Origin: Thermoanaerobacterium thermosaccharolyticum DSM 571
Lineage (GTDB): Bacteria; Bacillota; Thermoanaerobacteria; Thermoanaerobacterales; Thermoanaerobacteraceae
Direction of reading: 5' to 3'
Length of the DNA: 64,000 nucleotides
Assembly: GCF_000145615.1 (NCBI RefSeq)
Contig: NC_014410.1
Coordinates: 1,847,501-1,911,500, forward strand
Made by a program: the position numbers and the translations under genes. Position 1 is the stretch's first letter. The number at the start of each line of letters is the position of its first letter. The notes under the pieces are model-generated. The model did no database searches. It was given only the letters and a program-made list of their open reading frames with translations, and had not been told where the DNA came from. Shown piece after piece: positions 16,031 through 25,242 of the stretch.

Positions 16031-16831
16031 TTACGCCTCCAATACCTCAATATCAGCGTATTTCCTTATCATGTCAGAGTCTAGAATGTATAGATAATCT
16101 ATAAATTTTGTCCTAAATGATCCGGGAGCATTGCACTCTTTCTCAGCCAACTCACCAGATATATTCATAACAAGAAGAGCTGCCAATGACGATATCACTT
16201 TGTCATCGCTGCAAGCTGATGTAGCCGCCATTATTGCACCTAACGTACACCCTGCACCTGTTATTTTTGTAAATAAGTTGGTACCGTTATTTACTTTTAC
16301 CACTCTCCTGCCATCGCTTATATAATCTTCTTTTCCTGTCGATACAACAACTGTATTTGTTAACTTTGCAAGTTTTACACAAGAGTCAACATTTCCGCTG
16401 TCATCAAGGGAGTCTACACCTTTCACATTTGCACTTTCACCTGATAGAGCCTTTATTTCTCCGCCGTTTCCCTTTATAATGCTTATTTCTCCTATTTTCA
16501 AAAGCATATTTACAAAGTCAACTCTGCTTTTTATGGCAGCACAGCCTACAGGATCTAGGACGACTGGTTTTTTGTGGTCTTTTGCTGATATTACAGAATT
16601 GATTATTGTCTCTTTAGTCTCATTATTTATAGTGCCTATATTTACATACAAAGCATTTGAAATAGCTGTAAAGTCGTACGCTTCGCCAGGCGACATAACC
16701 ATTGCAGGAGATGCCCCGATACTAAGTAGCGCATTGGCATTGTCATTTATTACGACGAAGTTTGTTATTGCGTGAACAAGCGGTACTTCTCTCTTTAATT
16801 TTTCTAAAACCTTTATTGCTTCTTCAACCAT
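16031..16831 (-). CDS. thiM: Hydroxyethylthiazole kinase ThiM
   Basis: Phosphorylates the salvaged thiazole moiety (hydroxyethylthiazole). It is 266 residues with a ribokinase-like fold. VHAITNFVVINDNAN, PVVLDPVGCAAIKSR and TKITGAGCTLGAIMAA are the substrate and ATP/anion-hole motifs. It overlaps the end of cytX by 8 bp. With ThiD, CytX and ThiE it forms a salvage route; no de novo thiazole or ThiC genes are in this operon. Confidence 0.96.
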   Translation of the reverse strand: MVEEAIKVLEKLKREVPLVHAITNFVVINDNANALLSIGASPAMVMSPGEAYDFTAISNALYVNIGTINNETKETIINSVISAKDHKKPVVLDPVGCAAIKSRVDFVNMLLKIGEISIIKGNGGEIKALSGESANVKGVDSLDDSGNVDSCVKLAKLTNTVVVSTGKEDYISDGRRVVKVNNGTNLFTKITGAGCTLGAIMAATSACSDDKVISSLAALLVMNISGELAEKECNAPGSFRTKFIDYLYILDSDMIRKYADIEVLEA

Positions 16832-18005
16832 AAATTTTCTCCTCTCTCTTATTTAAAGATTTAATTACTGGATATATTATCGCAGTCAAAATAATCGTTC
16901 CTATAGTTGGCGTCATAAACCACTTTGAAAGATATCCGCCGAAATATGTAAGGTAATTATACGTTAAAGCTCCCACGATAAATGAAATAGCTGCAGGTAC
17001 ATTAAGAAGTTTATCGCTTTTACTTTTCATCAAGAAGTAATCTTCAAATACCACCGTATATGCCGGGATAAATACGCTTCCTATGGCGTACAAAAAGTTT
17101 TGGTAATTATCCATTGGGAACAAATATGCTGAAATAAGCCCCACAATGGAATATATAATAAGCAGACTTTTTCTGCTTAATTTAGCTTTTACAATAGAAA
17201 GTGTTGAAACGGCGGCGGAATAAACATCCATAAAAGTCGTTGTAACCGTAGATAGGAGTATTATGAGAAGCGGCACAACCCCTGTTTTTATTGATGCAAA
17301 ATATGAAATTATATCCTTTCCACCTGTTTTCAAAGCCACATAAAGTCCTATAAAATACATAAAGCAGCTTGCTATGAAATATCCTGCAAATGTATAAATA
17401 AAGCTGGACTTTCCATCCTTAGCATTTATAGTGTAATCCCCCACCAGTGGAAGCCATGATATAGGCATAGCAACAGCAAGCTCTACAGCAGCACTGAAAC
17501 TGATGTCTCCCGTTACTGACGCTATTTTCCCACCTTTTAAATATGCAACTACAAAAATAGTCAGGATAAACAGAAGTACAACAGCAATATTGTTTATCCA
17601 GTAAGCTTCGCTGTCAAAGAATAAAGTCCATACCAAAACAGATACACCTACAATAAAAATCCCTAAAGAAGTAGACATGCCAATAGCACCATTAAAGGCC
17701 TTTGCAGATTGTATTATCATAACAGCCGTCCAGCCAATCAATTGAAGCACATTTAAAAATCCTATAAAGATCATGCCTCTGTCGCCTAAAACGCCTTTCG
17801 TGGATTCTATTGCAGGCTCTTTAAGCTTATAGGACATAAGTCCTCCCAGCGCAAAAAACAACGTACCGATTATGTGACCTAGAAAGATAGTTAAAAGCCC
17901 TTTTGTAAAGCCTAATGGTGCAAACAATGAACCTGTATAAACCTCAGCAATGGATATTGCCGCACCTGCCCATATCAAAAATAACGTCGAGTTTTTAATC
18001 TTCAT
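16824..18005 (-). CDS. cytX: CytX-type hydroxymethylpyrimidine permease
   Basis: A 393-residue membrane protein of the NCS1 cytosine/purine/thiamine permease family, with about 12 transmembrane segments. Its place between thiD and thiM under a TPP riboswitch matches CytX, the predicted importer of the thiamine pyrimidine precursor. ISWLPLVGDYTINAKDGKSS is the conserved central region. It overlaps thiD by 11 bp. Confidence 0.88.
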   Translation of the reverse strand: MKIKNSTLFLIWAGAAISIAEVYTGSLFAPLGFTKGLLTIFLGHIIGTLFFALGGLMSYKLKEPAIESTKGVLGDRGMIFIGFLNVLQLIGWTAVMIIQSAKAFNGAIGMSTSLGIFIVGVSVLVWTLFFDSEAYWINNIAVVLLFILTIFVVAYLKGGKIASVTGDISFSAAVELAVAMPISWLPLVGDYTINAKDGKSSFIYTFAGYFIASCFMYFIGLYVALKTGGKDIISYFASIKTGVVPLLIILLSTVTTTFMDVYSAAVSTLSIVKAKLSRKSLLIIYSIVGLISAYLFPMDNYQNFLYAIGSVFIPAYTVVFEDYFLMKSKSDKLLNVPAAISFIVGALTYNYLTYFGGYLSKWFMTPTIGTIILTAIIYPVIKSLNKREEKIYG

Positions 18006-18804
18006 AGTCTATGCCTGCTTTCCTGTAAAGATCTACTAAATGTCCAACAGGTCCTACGCCTTTACCTATCTCTAAAGAATTTTTTATAGCCTCTGTTATA
18101 TAACTTTTAGCGTTTATTACTGCATCTTTCAAGCTTAATCCTCTACCAAGGTATGAAGCAATAGCAGAAGAATACGTACATCCTGTCCCATGTGTATTTT
18201 TAGTATCGATCCTCTCCTGTGGCAGGCTTAAAAATTCATTTCCATCGTAAAATACGTCAGTAGCATTTTCTACAGAATGACCACCTTTTACGACGACAGC
18301 TTTTACACCCATGTCGACGATTTTCTTAGCAGCCTCTTTCATGTCTTCAATTCCCTCAATATTCATTCCGGTAAGTTCACATGCCTCTGGTATATTTGGC
18401 GTTATTATGTCTGCCATTGGCAAAAGCTTTGTCTTTAAAGCGTCTATGGCGTCTTTTTTAAGAAGGTAATATCCGCTTTTCGATATCATTACAGGGTCTA
18501 ATACGACATTTTTTGGATTCCATCTTTTAAGAGATGATGCAATGGCGTCAATGATCTCTTGGCTTGATACCATGCCGATCTTTACGGCATCCACCTCTGT
18601 ATCATCAAATACGCAATCAATCTGCTTCTTTATGATATCTGCATCCATCTCCCTGACGTCAAAAACTCCAACAGTATTTTGTGCTGTCACTGCCGTAATG
18701 ACGCACATGCCGTATACTCCAAGGGCACAAAACGTCTTTAAATCTGCCTCTATGCCAGCACCGCCAATGCTGTCAGAGCCTGCAATTGTAAGTAACTTTC
18801 TCAT
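17995..18804 (-). CDS. thiD: Hydroxymethylpyrimidine (phosphate) kinase ThiD
   Basis: Phosphorylates HMP and HMP phosphate to the diphosphate used by ThiE. It is 269 residues of the ribokinase family. LTIAGSDSIGGAGIEADLKTF, NVVLDPVMISKSGYYLL and NTHGTGCTYSSAIASYLGRG carry the substrate and ATP sites. It is the first gene of the operon, with AAGGAGG at good spacing, directly behind the TPP riboswitch. Confidence 0.96.
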   Translation of the reverse strand: MRKLLTIAGSDSIGGAGIEADLKTFCALGVYGMCVITAVTAQNTVGVFDVREMDADIIKKQIDCVFDDTEVDAVKIGMVSSQEIIDAIASSLKRWNPKNVVLDPVMISKSGYYLLKKDAIDALKTKLLPMADIITPNIPEACELTGMNIEGIEDMKEAAKKIVDMGVKAVVVKGGHSVENATDVFYDGNEFLSLPQERIDTKNTHGTGCTYSSAIASYLGRGLSLKDAVINAKSYITEAIKNSLEIGKGVGPVGHLVDLYRKAGIDYED

Positions 18805-18840
18805 ATCGATTCCTCCTTTTTGTCTGCCTTAAGGAAATAC

Positions 18841-18874
18841 AAAATGAAAAAAAGTGTGCTGGATAAGCACACTT
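18841..18874 (-). terminator. Riboswitch expression-platform terminator
   Basis: On the minus strand AAGTGTGC-TTATCCA-GCACACTT is followed by a T-run. It lies between the TPP aptamer and thiD, so TPP binding would promote termination. Confidence 0.88.
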
Positions 18875-18878
18875 AAAG

Positions 18879-18981
18879 TCCAATGTACTCCCTACGCCGG
18901 CATTATCCAGATCAGGTTTATGGGTCATAGCAGAAATAGCTGCTAACTCTCAGCCGGGCTATCACCCCAGCTCCCCAGACG
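18879..18981 (-). ncRNA. TPP riboswitch (THI element)
   Basis: On the minus strand the conserved aptamer core is visible: GGGGTGATAGCCCGGCTGAG, then ACCTGATCTGGATAATGCC, then GGCGTAGGGA. This is the standard thiamine-pyrophosphate aptamer. A stem with the loop sequence AGCAGCTATTTCTGCT forms the variable P3 arm. It controls thiD-cytX-thiM-thiE through the terminator just downstream. Confidence 0.97.
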
Positions 18982-19000
18982 AAATATTAACTTTTCTCTT

Positions 19001-19029
19001 ATTTTACCACAAATATTTTAACTTGTACA
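19001..19029 (-). promoter_or_regulatory. Promoter of the TPP-riboswitch operon
   Basis: On the minus strand TGTACA-17 bp-TAAAAT, with the start point expected just before the aptamer. Confidence 0.6.
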
Positions 19030-19088
19030 GGATATTTCACTCTATTGCCAAATTTTCCTGCTGGTAGTTATACAATAACTTTGTTCTA

Positions 19089-19117
19089 TTGACATTATAT
19101 ATAATGTCATATATAAT
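19089..19117 (+). promoter_or_regulatory. hicAB promoter with embedded operator palindrome
   Basis: Consensus TTGACA (19089-19094), 17-bp spacer and TATAAT (19112-19117). A perfect 18-bp palindrome GACATTATATATAATGTC at 19091-19108 covers the -35 box and the spacer. It is a likely operator for the ribbon-helix-helix domain of HicB. Confidence 0.85.
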
Positions 19118-19145
19118 ATTGTTAGAAGTTTGGAGATGATAGCTT

Positions 19146-19385
19146 ATGTCCAAAAAAGAAAAGTTAATCGAGAAAATTAAAAACAATCCTAAAACAGTGC
19201 GTTTTGAAGAAATTGATAAAATTTTATTAGATGTTGGCTTTGTTCGAACCCAACCTTCAAAAGGCTCTAGCCATTATACATATCATTTTGAAAACTTAAC
19301 TATAACTATACCATATAAAAGACCTTATATTAAGGTTGTATATGTAAAACAAATAATTAAATTACTGGATATTTTAGGCTATTGA
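19146..19385 (+). CDS. hicA: HicA-family mRNA interferase toxin
   Basis: A 79-residue HicA (YcfA-like) toxin with a double-stranded-RNA-binding-like fold. VRFEEIDKILLDVGFVRTQ precedes KGSSHYTYHF, which carries the catalytic His. It starts at an ATG after GGAGATGA. It lies 13 bp upstream of hicB, under the promoter at 19089. Confidence 0.92.
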   Translation: MSKKEKLIEKIKNNPKTVRFEEIDKILLDVGFVRTQPSKGSSHYTYHFENLTITIPYKRPYIKVVYVKQIIKLLDILGY

Positions 19386-19398
19386 AAGGAGGAGTATT

Positions 19399-19782
19399 AT
19401 GGAACGTAAGTCTTTAGATTATTATTTATCATTAAAATATCCGTTTAAAATTGAAGTATTATCTGAAAATGATGGAGGAGGCTTTTTTATAACTTATCCT
19501 GATTTGCCTGGATGCATGAGTGATGGCAAAACATTAGAAGAAGCAATTGCTATGGGCGAAGATGCAAAGAAAGCATGGATCAAAGCGAGATATGAAAATA
19601 ACATGGAAATACCCGAACCTTTTTCTTCGGAAGAAAGATTCAACGGGAGAATTACTTTAAGAACACCTAAAAGTCTGCATAAAGAATTAGTGAAAGCTGC
19701 AGACGAAGAGGGCACCAGCTTAAATCAATATATAATTTATTTATTAAGCAAGGGACTTAAAGAAAATCGAAAATATATATAG
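19399..19782 (+). CDS. hicB: HicB-family antitoxin
   Basis: A 127-residue HicB antitoxin. The N-terminal partial RNase H-like domain (FFITYPDLPGCMSDGKTLEEAIAMG) binds the toxin. The C-terminal ribbon-helix-helix (RITLRTPKSLHKELVKAADE, then GTSLNQYIIYLLSKGL) binds DNA, probably the palindrome in its own promoter. AAAGGAGG precedes the ATG. Confidence 0.93.
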   Translation: MERKSLDYYLSLKYPFKIEVLSENDGGGFFITYPDLPGCMSDGKTLEEAIAMGEDAKKAWIKARYENNMEIPEPFSSEERFNGRITLRTPKSLHKELVKAADEEGTSLNQYIIYLLSKGLKENRKYI

Positions 19783-19813
19783 ATATGCGTTATTAAGCGC
19801 ATACCTATATATG
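19774..19813 (+). repeat. Hairpin after hicB
   Basis: TATATAGATATGCG and CGCATACCTATATA form an imperfect inverted repeat spanning the hicB stop codon, without a clear T-run. Possibly an mRNA 3' end element. Confidence 0.4.
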
Positions 19814-19851
19814 ACAAAATGAAATCATATAATGATGATTTGATAACTTCC

Positions 19852-21585
19852 TTAAACTATTGTCAAATTTTCCTGCTGGTAGTTATACAGATTATAATAT
19901 ACACCTTTTCTATTCATAAGCTCTTCATGCGTACCCTCTTCTTCTATTCCATTTTCAGTAAGTACAATTATCCGCTTGGCATTTCTTATAGTGCCTAACC
20001 TATGGGCGATTATAAGGGTAGTCCTGTTTTTCGATAGATTTTCAATAGACTTCTGGATAATCGATTCACTTTTATTATCAAGTGACGATGTTGCCTCATC
20101 AAGTATAAGTATCGGAGGATTTTTTAAAAACATCCTTGCAATAGATATCCTCTGCTTTTGCCCACCAGAAAGCTTTACACCTCTTTCACCAATATACGTA
20201 TCATAGCCATCTTTAAGCTCCATTATGAAGTCGTGAGCATTTGCTGCTTTTGCCGCATTGATTATGTCTTCATCACTGGCATTTAAGTTTCCATATGCAA
20301 TATTTTCTTTTATTGTGCCCGAAAATAAAAATACATCCTGCTGGACAATGCCAATATTTTCCCTCAATGATGATAGCTTCACATCCCTTATATCTATACC
20401 GTCAATTTTTATAGAACCAGCATCTATCTCGTAAAATCTCGGTATAAGGCTTAGAAGTGTGGTCTTACCTGCACCTGACGGTCCTACTATCGCAACCGTC
20501 TCCCCATGTTTTATCTTAAGGTTTATTCCAGATAATACTTCTTTTTTGTTGTCGTAGCTAAATGTGACATTGTCAAACTCAATATCGCCTTTCACATTTT
20601 TTAACTCTATCGCACCTTTTTTATCAGCTATCTCCGGCTCCGTATCCATAAGCTCTACAAAGCGCCTAAATCCTGCCATTCCTTGCTGGTACTGCTCTAT
20701 AAACCGCAAAAGGACAGTCAAAGGCTGTAAAAACTGACTAATGTATATTATATATGCCACCAAGTCGCCTGTATTTATAAGCCCTTTCGATATGAAGTAT
20801 CCACCTGCTGCAAGAGTTATCACAACTGATATATTAGAAAGAAAATTTACACTGGAATCGAATATTCCAATATGCTTTACTGCTTTTGACCTGGCGCTTT
20901 TGTACATGGAGCTTTTATTATCAAACTTTAATTTTTCAAATTTTTCCCTTACAAATGATTTGACGACTCTTATTCCTGTAATGCTTTCTTCCAATGTAGC
21001 ATTCATCTGTGCCTGCGTCTCACGGACATTCTTCCATATAACTTCAAACTTATTGTTGTAAATATACATGTATATAAACATAAAAGGTATTATAGTAAAT
21101 ACAACCAGTGTCAGCCTTACATCAATTGTTAGCAAAAGTATGAATGTGCCTATTATCCTTATAATGGACAAAAAAAGATCCTCTGGACCATGATGTGCTA
21201 CTTCTGCTATTTCATTTAAGTCATTAACAACCCTTGACATTATATAGCCTGTCTTTGTATTGTCATAGTAGTTCATAGACAGTTTCTGAAGATGTGCAAA
21301 AGCATCTTTTCTCATATCGTACTCTATGCTTACTCCCAACACGTGCCCGTAGTATCCAACTATGTATTCAAGTATCATCCTTCCAAAGTACATAATAGCC
21401 AATAGTATTGCAAACCTGTATATAAGGCTAAAATCTTTATTTGGTATGACATTATTTATCACATTTCTAGTAACCATAGGAAAAACCAAATCTGAAGCAG
21501 ATATAAAAAATGCACATGCCATGTCAAGAATAAAAAGCCATATATGCGGCTTGTAATACGACGCAAATCTCTTTATTAGTTTCAA
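19852..21585 (-). CDS. ABC exporter (permease-ATPase fusion)
   Basis: A half-transporter of the multidrug/lipid exporter class: about six transmembrane segments in residues 1-310 and a C-terminal ATPase. Walker A is GPSGAGKTT, the signature is LSGGQKQR, Walker B is ILILDEATSSLD and the H-loop is AHRL. It is expected to homodimerise. The frame is open upstream to 21645, but a TTG at 21585 (LKLIKRFASYYKPH) lies 6 bases after a GGGGGGG stretch and gives a normal N-terminus. A terminator-like hairpin sits just upstream. Substrate unknown. Confidence 0.85.
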   Translation of the reverse strand: MKLIKRFASYYKPHIWLFILDMACAFFISASDLVFPMVTRNVINNVIPNKDFSLIYRFAILLAIMYFGRMILEYIVGYYGHVLGVSIEYDMRKDAFAHLQKLSMNYYDNTKTGYIMSRVVNDLNEIAEVAHHGPEDLFLSIIRIIGTFILLLTIDVRLTLVVFTIIPFMFIYMYIYNNKFEVIWKNVRETQAQMNATLEESITGIRVVKSFVREKFEKLKFDNKSSMYKSARSKAVKHIGIFDSSVNFLSNISVVITLAAGGYFISKGLINTGDLVAYIIYISQFLQPLTVLLRFIEQYQQGMAGFRRFVELMDTEPEIADKKGAIELKNVKGDIEFDNVTFSYDNKKEVLSGINLKIKHGETVAIVGPSGAGKTTLLSLIPRFYEIDAGSIKIDGIDIRDVKLSSLRENIGIVQQDVFLFSGTIKENIAYGNLNASDEDIINAAKAANAHDFIMELKDGYDTYIGERGVKLSGGQKQRISIARMFLKNPPILILDEATSSLDNKSESIIQKSIENLSKNRTTLIIAHRLGTIRNAKRIIVLTENGIEEEGTHEELMNRKGVYYNLYNYQQENLTIV

Positions 21586-21603
21586 GGAATCCCCCCCAAT
21601 TGA

Positions 21604-21627
21604 AAAACCACAGGCAAAAACCTGTGA
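21604..21627 (-). terminator. Terminator-like leader hairpin before the ABC exporter
   Basis: On the minus strand CACAGG-TTTTTG-CCTGTG is followed by GTTTTT. It lies between the promoter (21672-21700) and the TTG start at 21585, so it could attenuate the exporter gene. Confidence 0.6.
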
Positions 21628-21671
21628 AAGTTTACATAATACCACTATAAATAAATTTTACTATAATAGAT

Positions 21672-21700
21672 AGTTTATAATATCGATTAATAATTGTCAA
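21672..21700 (-). promoter_or_regulatory. Promoter of the ABC exporter gene
   Basis: On the minus strand TTGACA-17 bp-TAAACT. The leader to the TTG start would be about 80 nt and contains the hairpin at 21604-21627. Confidence 0.6.
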
Positions 21701-21838
21701 CTTTATCAAAAGTCAAACAGTTCACGTCTAACAATGAAAAATAGTATTAAAAACATTTGAAGACGAATAAAAATTTATAAGCATTGGAATTTTCACATTC
21801 TTTTATTAAAATATTTTAACTTCTAAAATACATTTGCC

Positions 21839-21867
21839 TTGAATAATCAATTCTCAGGTAATATAAT
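21839..21867 (+). promoter_or_regulatory. Promoter of the amidase gene
   Basis: TTGAAT (21839-21844), 17-bp spacer, TATAAT (21862-21867), about 33 bp before the ATG. Confidence 0.7.
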
Positions 21868-21900
21868 GGTTTTGATTTAACTTAAAAGGAGGTCATTATA

Positions 21901-22797
21901 ATGTATAAACTATCTAAAGAAAACCACATCTTCAGCTTTGCAAAAAACAATAAACCTAATATTTTTGTAAATGACGGCGATGATGTGGAAATCGAAACTC
22001 TAGATTGCTTTTCTGAACAGATCAAAACAAATGATGACAAATTGGAAACAATGGATTGGGACAAAGTAAACCCTGCAACAGGTCCAATCTATGTGAATGG
22101 CGCAAAAGAAAATGACGCACTTGAAGTGACAATTAAAAAGATCGACATAAAAGATAAAGGTGTCGTTGCAACCGGAAAGGATTTGGGAGTTTTAGGCGAC
22201 ATGATGAATGATTTATATTCAAAAGTAGTTGAAATAAATGATGGCAAAGTCATTTTCAATGAAAAGCTCTCATTTCCTGTAAAGCCAATGATAGGTGTAA
22301 TTGGAGTTGCACCAAAGGAAGGCGAGATAAACTGCGGCACACCGGGTCCTCATGGAGGAAATATGGACACTACACTTATCGGTGAAGGCACTAAGCTTTA
22401 TTTGCCTGTCTTTGTTGATGGTGCACTTTTCGCATTAGGAGACTTACATGCTGTAATGGGCGATGGAGAAATAGGCGTATCAGGTGTAGAAGTAAGCGGC
22501 GCCGTTACAGTCGGGCTTAGAGTTTTAAAAAACTTAAAGCTCAATAATCCACTTGTAAAGACAAATGAAGTAACTGCCACGATCGCATCAAATGAATCAA
22601 TAGAAAAAGCCATAGAAACGTCAGTCAAAGACATGGCAGAACTTTTCCAAAAGTATACTGACCTCTCGATAGAAGAAATATCAACCCTTTTCAGTATATC
22701 TGGCAATGTCCAAATATCGCAAGTTGTTGACCCACTTAAAACAGCTCGTTTTTCAATGCCAAATTGGATACTTGAGACGTATGGAATAGTATTTTAA
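21901..22797 (+). CDS. Acetamidase/formamidase family protein
   Basis: A 298-residue member of the FmdA/AmdA family, which hydrolyses short-chain amides to ammonia and a carboxylate. Family marks are NPATGPIYVNGAKENDALEV, PHGGNMDTTLI, VDGALFALGDLHAVMGDGEI and VEVSGAVTVGLRV; the GDLHA..GDGE segment holds the metal/active-site region. AAGGAGG precedes the ATG. It stands alone and is convergent with the EamA permease. The physiological substrate is unknown. Confidence 0.9.
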   Translation: MYKLSKENHIFSFAKNNKPNIFVNDGDDVEIETLDCFSEQIKTNDDKLETMDWDKVNPATGPIYVNGAKENDALEVTIKKIDIKDKGVVATGKDLGVLGDMMNDLYSKVVEINDGKVIFNEKLSFPVKPMIGVIGVAPKEGEINCGTPGPHGGNMDTTLIGEGTKLYLPVFVDGALFALGDLHAVMGDGEIGVSGVEVSGAVTVGLRVLKNLKLNNPLVKTNEVTATIASNESIEKAIETSVKDMAELFQKYTDLSIEEISTLFSISGNVQISQVVDPLKTARFSMPNWILETYGIVF

Positions 22798-22801
22798 ATT
22801 T

Positions 22802-23713
22802 TTACGTCTCTTCATCTGCATTTTTTCTGCTAAATATAGCTATATTATCTTTCTGTACAATAAAAATTCCTATAAGTATTACGATTGTGCCGATTACAAG
22901 CTGGATAGTAATTTTTTCTGACAAAAATATTGATGCGATTATACTTGCTAATACCGGCTTAGCAAAGAAAACCATAGAACCTACACCAGTATTTACACTT
23001 GAAAGCCCTAAGAAGTAAGTATAGTACGCAATGCCTGTCACAAATACAGTCAAGTACAGCATCTGTGGGATAGCCTTAGCAGGCAAATTAAATACAGGAT
23101 ACTTGTTATAAAGAAGGATTGGCAGCAGCATTAGACTACCTATTATAAATGAAAATGAGTTCATAACGACACTATCATATTTTACGGTAAACTTCTTTCC
23201 TATAACAGTATAGATTCCATACGTAATTGATGATAAAACCAACAGTATAATACCTACTAGATGATTACCTCCTACATTTAGCTGTTTATAAAAAACTATA
23301 ACTAAACCTATTATTCCCAGTATAAGACCGTAAATTTTTGTAGAATTTAATTTTTCACCCAATACGAATGATGCCACAATCATTACAAAAAGCGGATTTG
23401 AACTAAATATGACAGCAGATAAGCTGGCAGAAGTCATATTAATTCCCAGCTGCAAAAAAGACATGCTAAAGACAACATTTGTAAGACCTATTAATACTAA
23501 CAGCAGAAAATCCTGCCATGTCATACGAATATTCTTACTTTTAATATTTTTCAAAGCAATAGGTAGTAAGATAAGTCCTCCTATGAAAAACCTTACGAAA
23601 TTAAGCTGATAAGGGTTAACAAGATTAGTGAGCGTCCTACCGACAACCTCATATGTGCTAAAAAAGAACACTGTTAAAAAAAGATAGAAATACCCCTTAT
23701 TCAATTTCAACAC
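22802..23713 (-). CDS. EamA/DMT-family permease
   Basis: A 303-residue drug/metabolite transporter with ten predicted transmembrane segments in two EamA repeats. VVGRTLTNLVNPYQLNFVRFFIGG lies in the first repeat and MVFFAKPVLASIIASIFLSEKIT in the second. The start is ambiguous: GTG (23713) and TTG codons at 23710 and 23704 all follow AGAAGG. The substrate is not predictable. It ends 5 bp from the convergent amidase gene. Confidence 0.85.
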   Translation of the reverse strand: MLKLNKGYFYLFLTVFFFSTYEVVGRTLTNLVNPYQLNFVRFFIGGLILLPIALKNIKSKNIRMTWQDFLLLVLIGLTNVVFSMSFLQLGINMTSASLSAVIFSSNPLFVMIVASFVLGEKLNSTKIYGLILGIIGLVIVFYKQLNVGGNHLVGIILLVLSSITYGIYTVIGKKFTVKYDSVVMNSFSFIIGSLMLLPILLYNKYPVFNLPAKAIPQMLYLTVFVTGIAYYTYFLGLSSVNTGVGSMVFFAKPVLASIIASIFLSEKITIQLVIGTIVILIGIFIVQKDNIAIFSRKNADEET

Positions 23714-23790
23714 CTTCTTATGTAAATTTTACTGTAAATTTTACAATACACTTTTATTATATACCCTGTGTCAAGATTGTCGTAAGGATT

Positions 23791-25242
23791 TTACACACTC
23801 TTCTCATACTTTAAATCAAACTTAATACAAGCACCCCCGCCCTCTCTATTATAAGCTTCTATTTCCCCGCCATGAATCTCTACCAACTTCTTTGCAATGT
23901 AAAGTCCCAGACCAACATGTCCATCTTCTGATGACCTAGATACATCTCCCCTGTAAAACCTTTCAAAGACATGTGTTAAGTCTTTCTGATTGAATCCACT
24001 TCCTGAATCACAAACTGTTATATAAATTTTATCTTCATCGATATTACATCTTATCTTTATCATTCCTAATTCAGGCGTATATCTTATACTGTTAATGACG
24101 ATGTTATCCATTACCCTCTCAAACTTTTGAACATCAATATATACCATTGCTTTATCATGCCTTTTGTCTAAAATATCCAAATCGAAATTTAAACTTTTGT
24201 CTTTTGAAATTTGTTTATACTCATCTATTTTACGTGTTAAAAAATCTTTTATATTTATTTGACTAAAATTCAGATTGACTGGTGAATCATCTAATTCAGA
24301 CATAAAAAGCATCATCTTCACAATCTTTATACATTTATCAGTATTCTCAAGAATCACATCTAAATACTTTTTAAATTTTAACTTGTCGTCTATACAATCA
24401 TCAAGCAATGATTCAGCATATCCTTTGATTATTGAAATAGGTGTCTTCAAATCATGGGCGAGGGATTCTACCATTTCGTGCCTTTCCTGTTCGATTTTCC
24501 ACTGAGCAGTAAGAGAATTTTTTAATTCATCTTTCATATCATTAAATGCTACGCAGAGACTACCAAGTTCATTATCCGCTTTATAATCAATGTCAAAATT
24601 GAGATCTCTTTCTTTTATTTTTCTTGATGCCTCAATAATCAAATTTAAAGGCTTTCTTATATTTTTAGTAAATTCTAGAGAAAAAAGTATTGTAAATAAA
24701 GCAATATAAATAAACGGCGAAATTACTATTATTATAAATAATGGCTCGTATAAATATTTGTCTACCTTATTAATAAAATAAGGCGTTAATGTATAAGACA
24801 GTGAAACAGCACCTTCTATCATACCTTGCTTATTTATTATCGGTATGATTTTATAATAGCTACCTTTTAAACCAGATGTCGTATTTATAATTTTATACAG
24901 CTCATCTCTATTCCTAATCAGCTTCTGACTGTCAGTGCCATATATCTTGTCGCCATTTTGATTCATCACCTGATACTTAATACCTTCTTTTGGTATGATT
25001 TTGTCAATTTTACTTTTATTGTAAATATTTAATATATCCGGCCCATACCCTCGAATCTTGCTTTCGATTGAAGGAATCATCTTCTCATAGTAATTCGCCG
25101 GATAAACCTTTTTATACTGAATATTTATAAATGCCAGATATCCTATATAATACGTCACTATAGTTGCCAGTATGCTTAATATCAATATAGAAACAAAATA
25201 TATAATAAACTGTGTCTTTAGCGATTTATTTTTAAATATCAT
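23791..25242 (-). CDS. Sensor histidine kinase of a lantibiotic-immunity-like system
   Basis: A 483-residue membrane kinase. A transmembrane segment near the N-terminus and a second near residue 170 flank an extracytoplasmic domain of about 120 residues, followed by HAMP and HisKA with SLAHDLKTPISIIKG (phosphorylated His). The ATPase domain carries N, G1 (VCDSGSGF) and G2 (HVGLGLYIAKK) boxes. The ATG at 25242 overlaps the regulator stop (ATGA). An upstream in-frame start at 25257 lies inside the regulator gene. It is expected to sense a cell-envelope-active compound and control the neighbouring ABC genes. Confidence 0.9.
   Translation of the reverse strand: MIFKNKSLKTQFIIYFVSILILSILATIVTYYIGYLAFINIQYKKVYPANYYEKMIPSIESKIRGYGPDILNIYNKSKIDKIIPKEGIKYQVMNQNGDKIYGTDSQKLIRNRDELYKIINTTSGLKGSYYKIIPIINKQGMIEGAVSLSYTLTPYFINKVDKYLYEPLFIIIVISPFIYIALFTILFSLEFTKNIRKPLNLIIEASRKIKERDLNFDIDYKADNELGSLCVAFNDMKDELKNSLTAQWKIEQERHEMVESLAHDLKTPISIIKGYAESLLDDCIDDKLKFKKYLDVILENTDKCIKIVKMMLFMSELDDSPVNLNFSQINIKDFLTRKIDEYKQISKDKSLNFDLDILDKRHDKAMVYIDVQKFERVMDNIVINSIRYTPELGMIKIRCNIDEDKIYITVCDSGSGFNQKDLTHVFERFYRGDVSRSSEDGHVGLGLYIAKKLVEIHGGEIEAYNREGGGACIKFDLKYEKSV

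Noticed and set aside
21640-21660. Start-stop (ATG TAA) element upstream of the ABC exporter
   Set aside because: Present as ATGTAA in the leader but without a ribosome site; not enough to claim a uORF.
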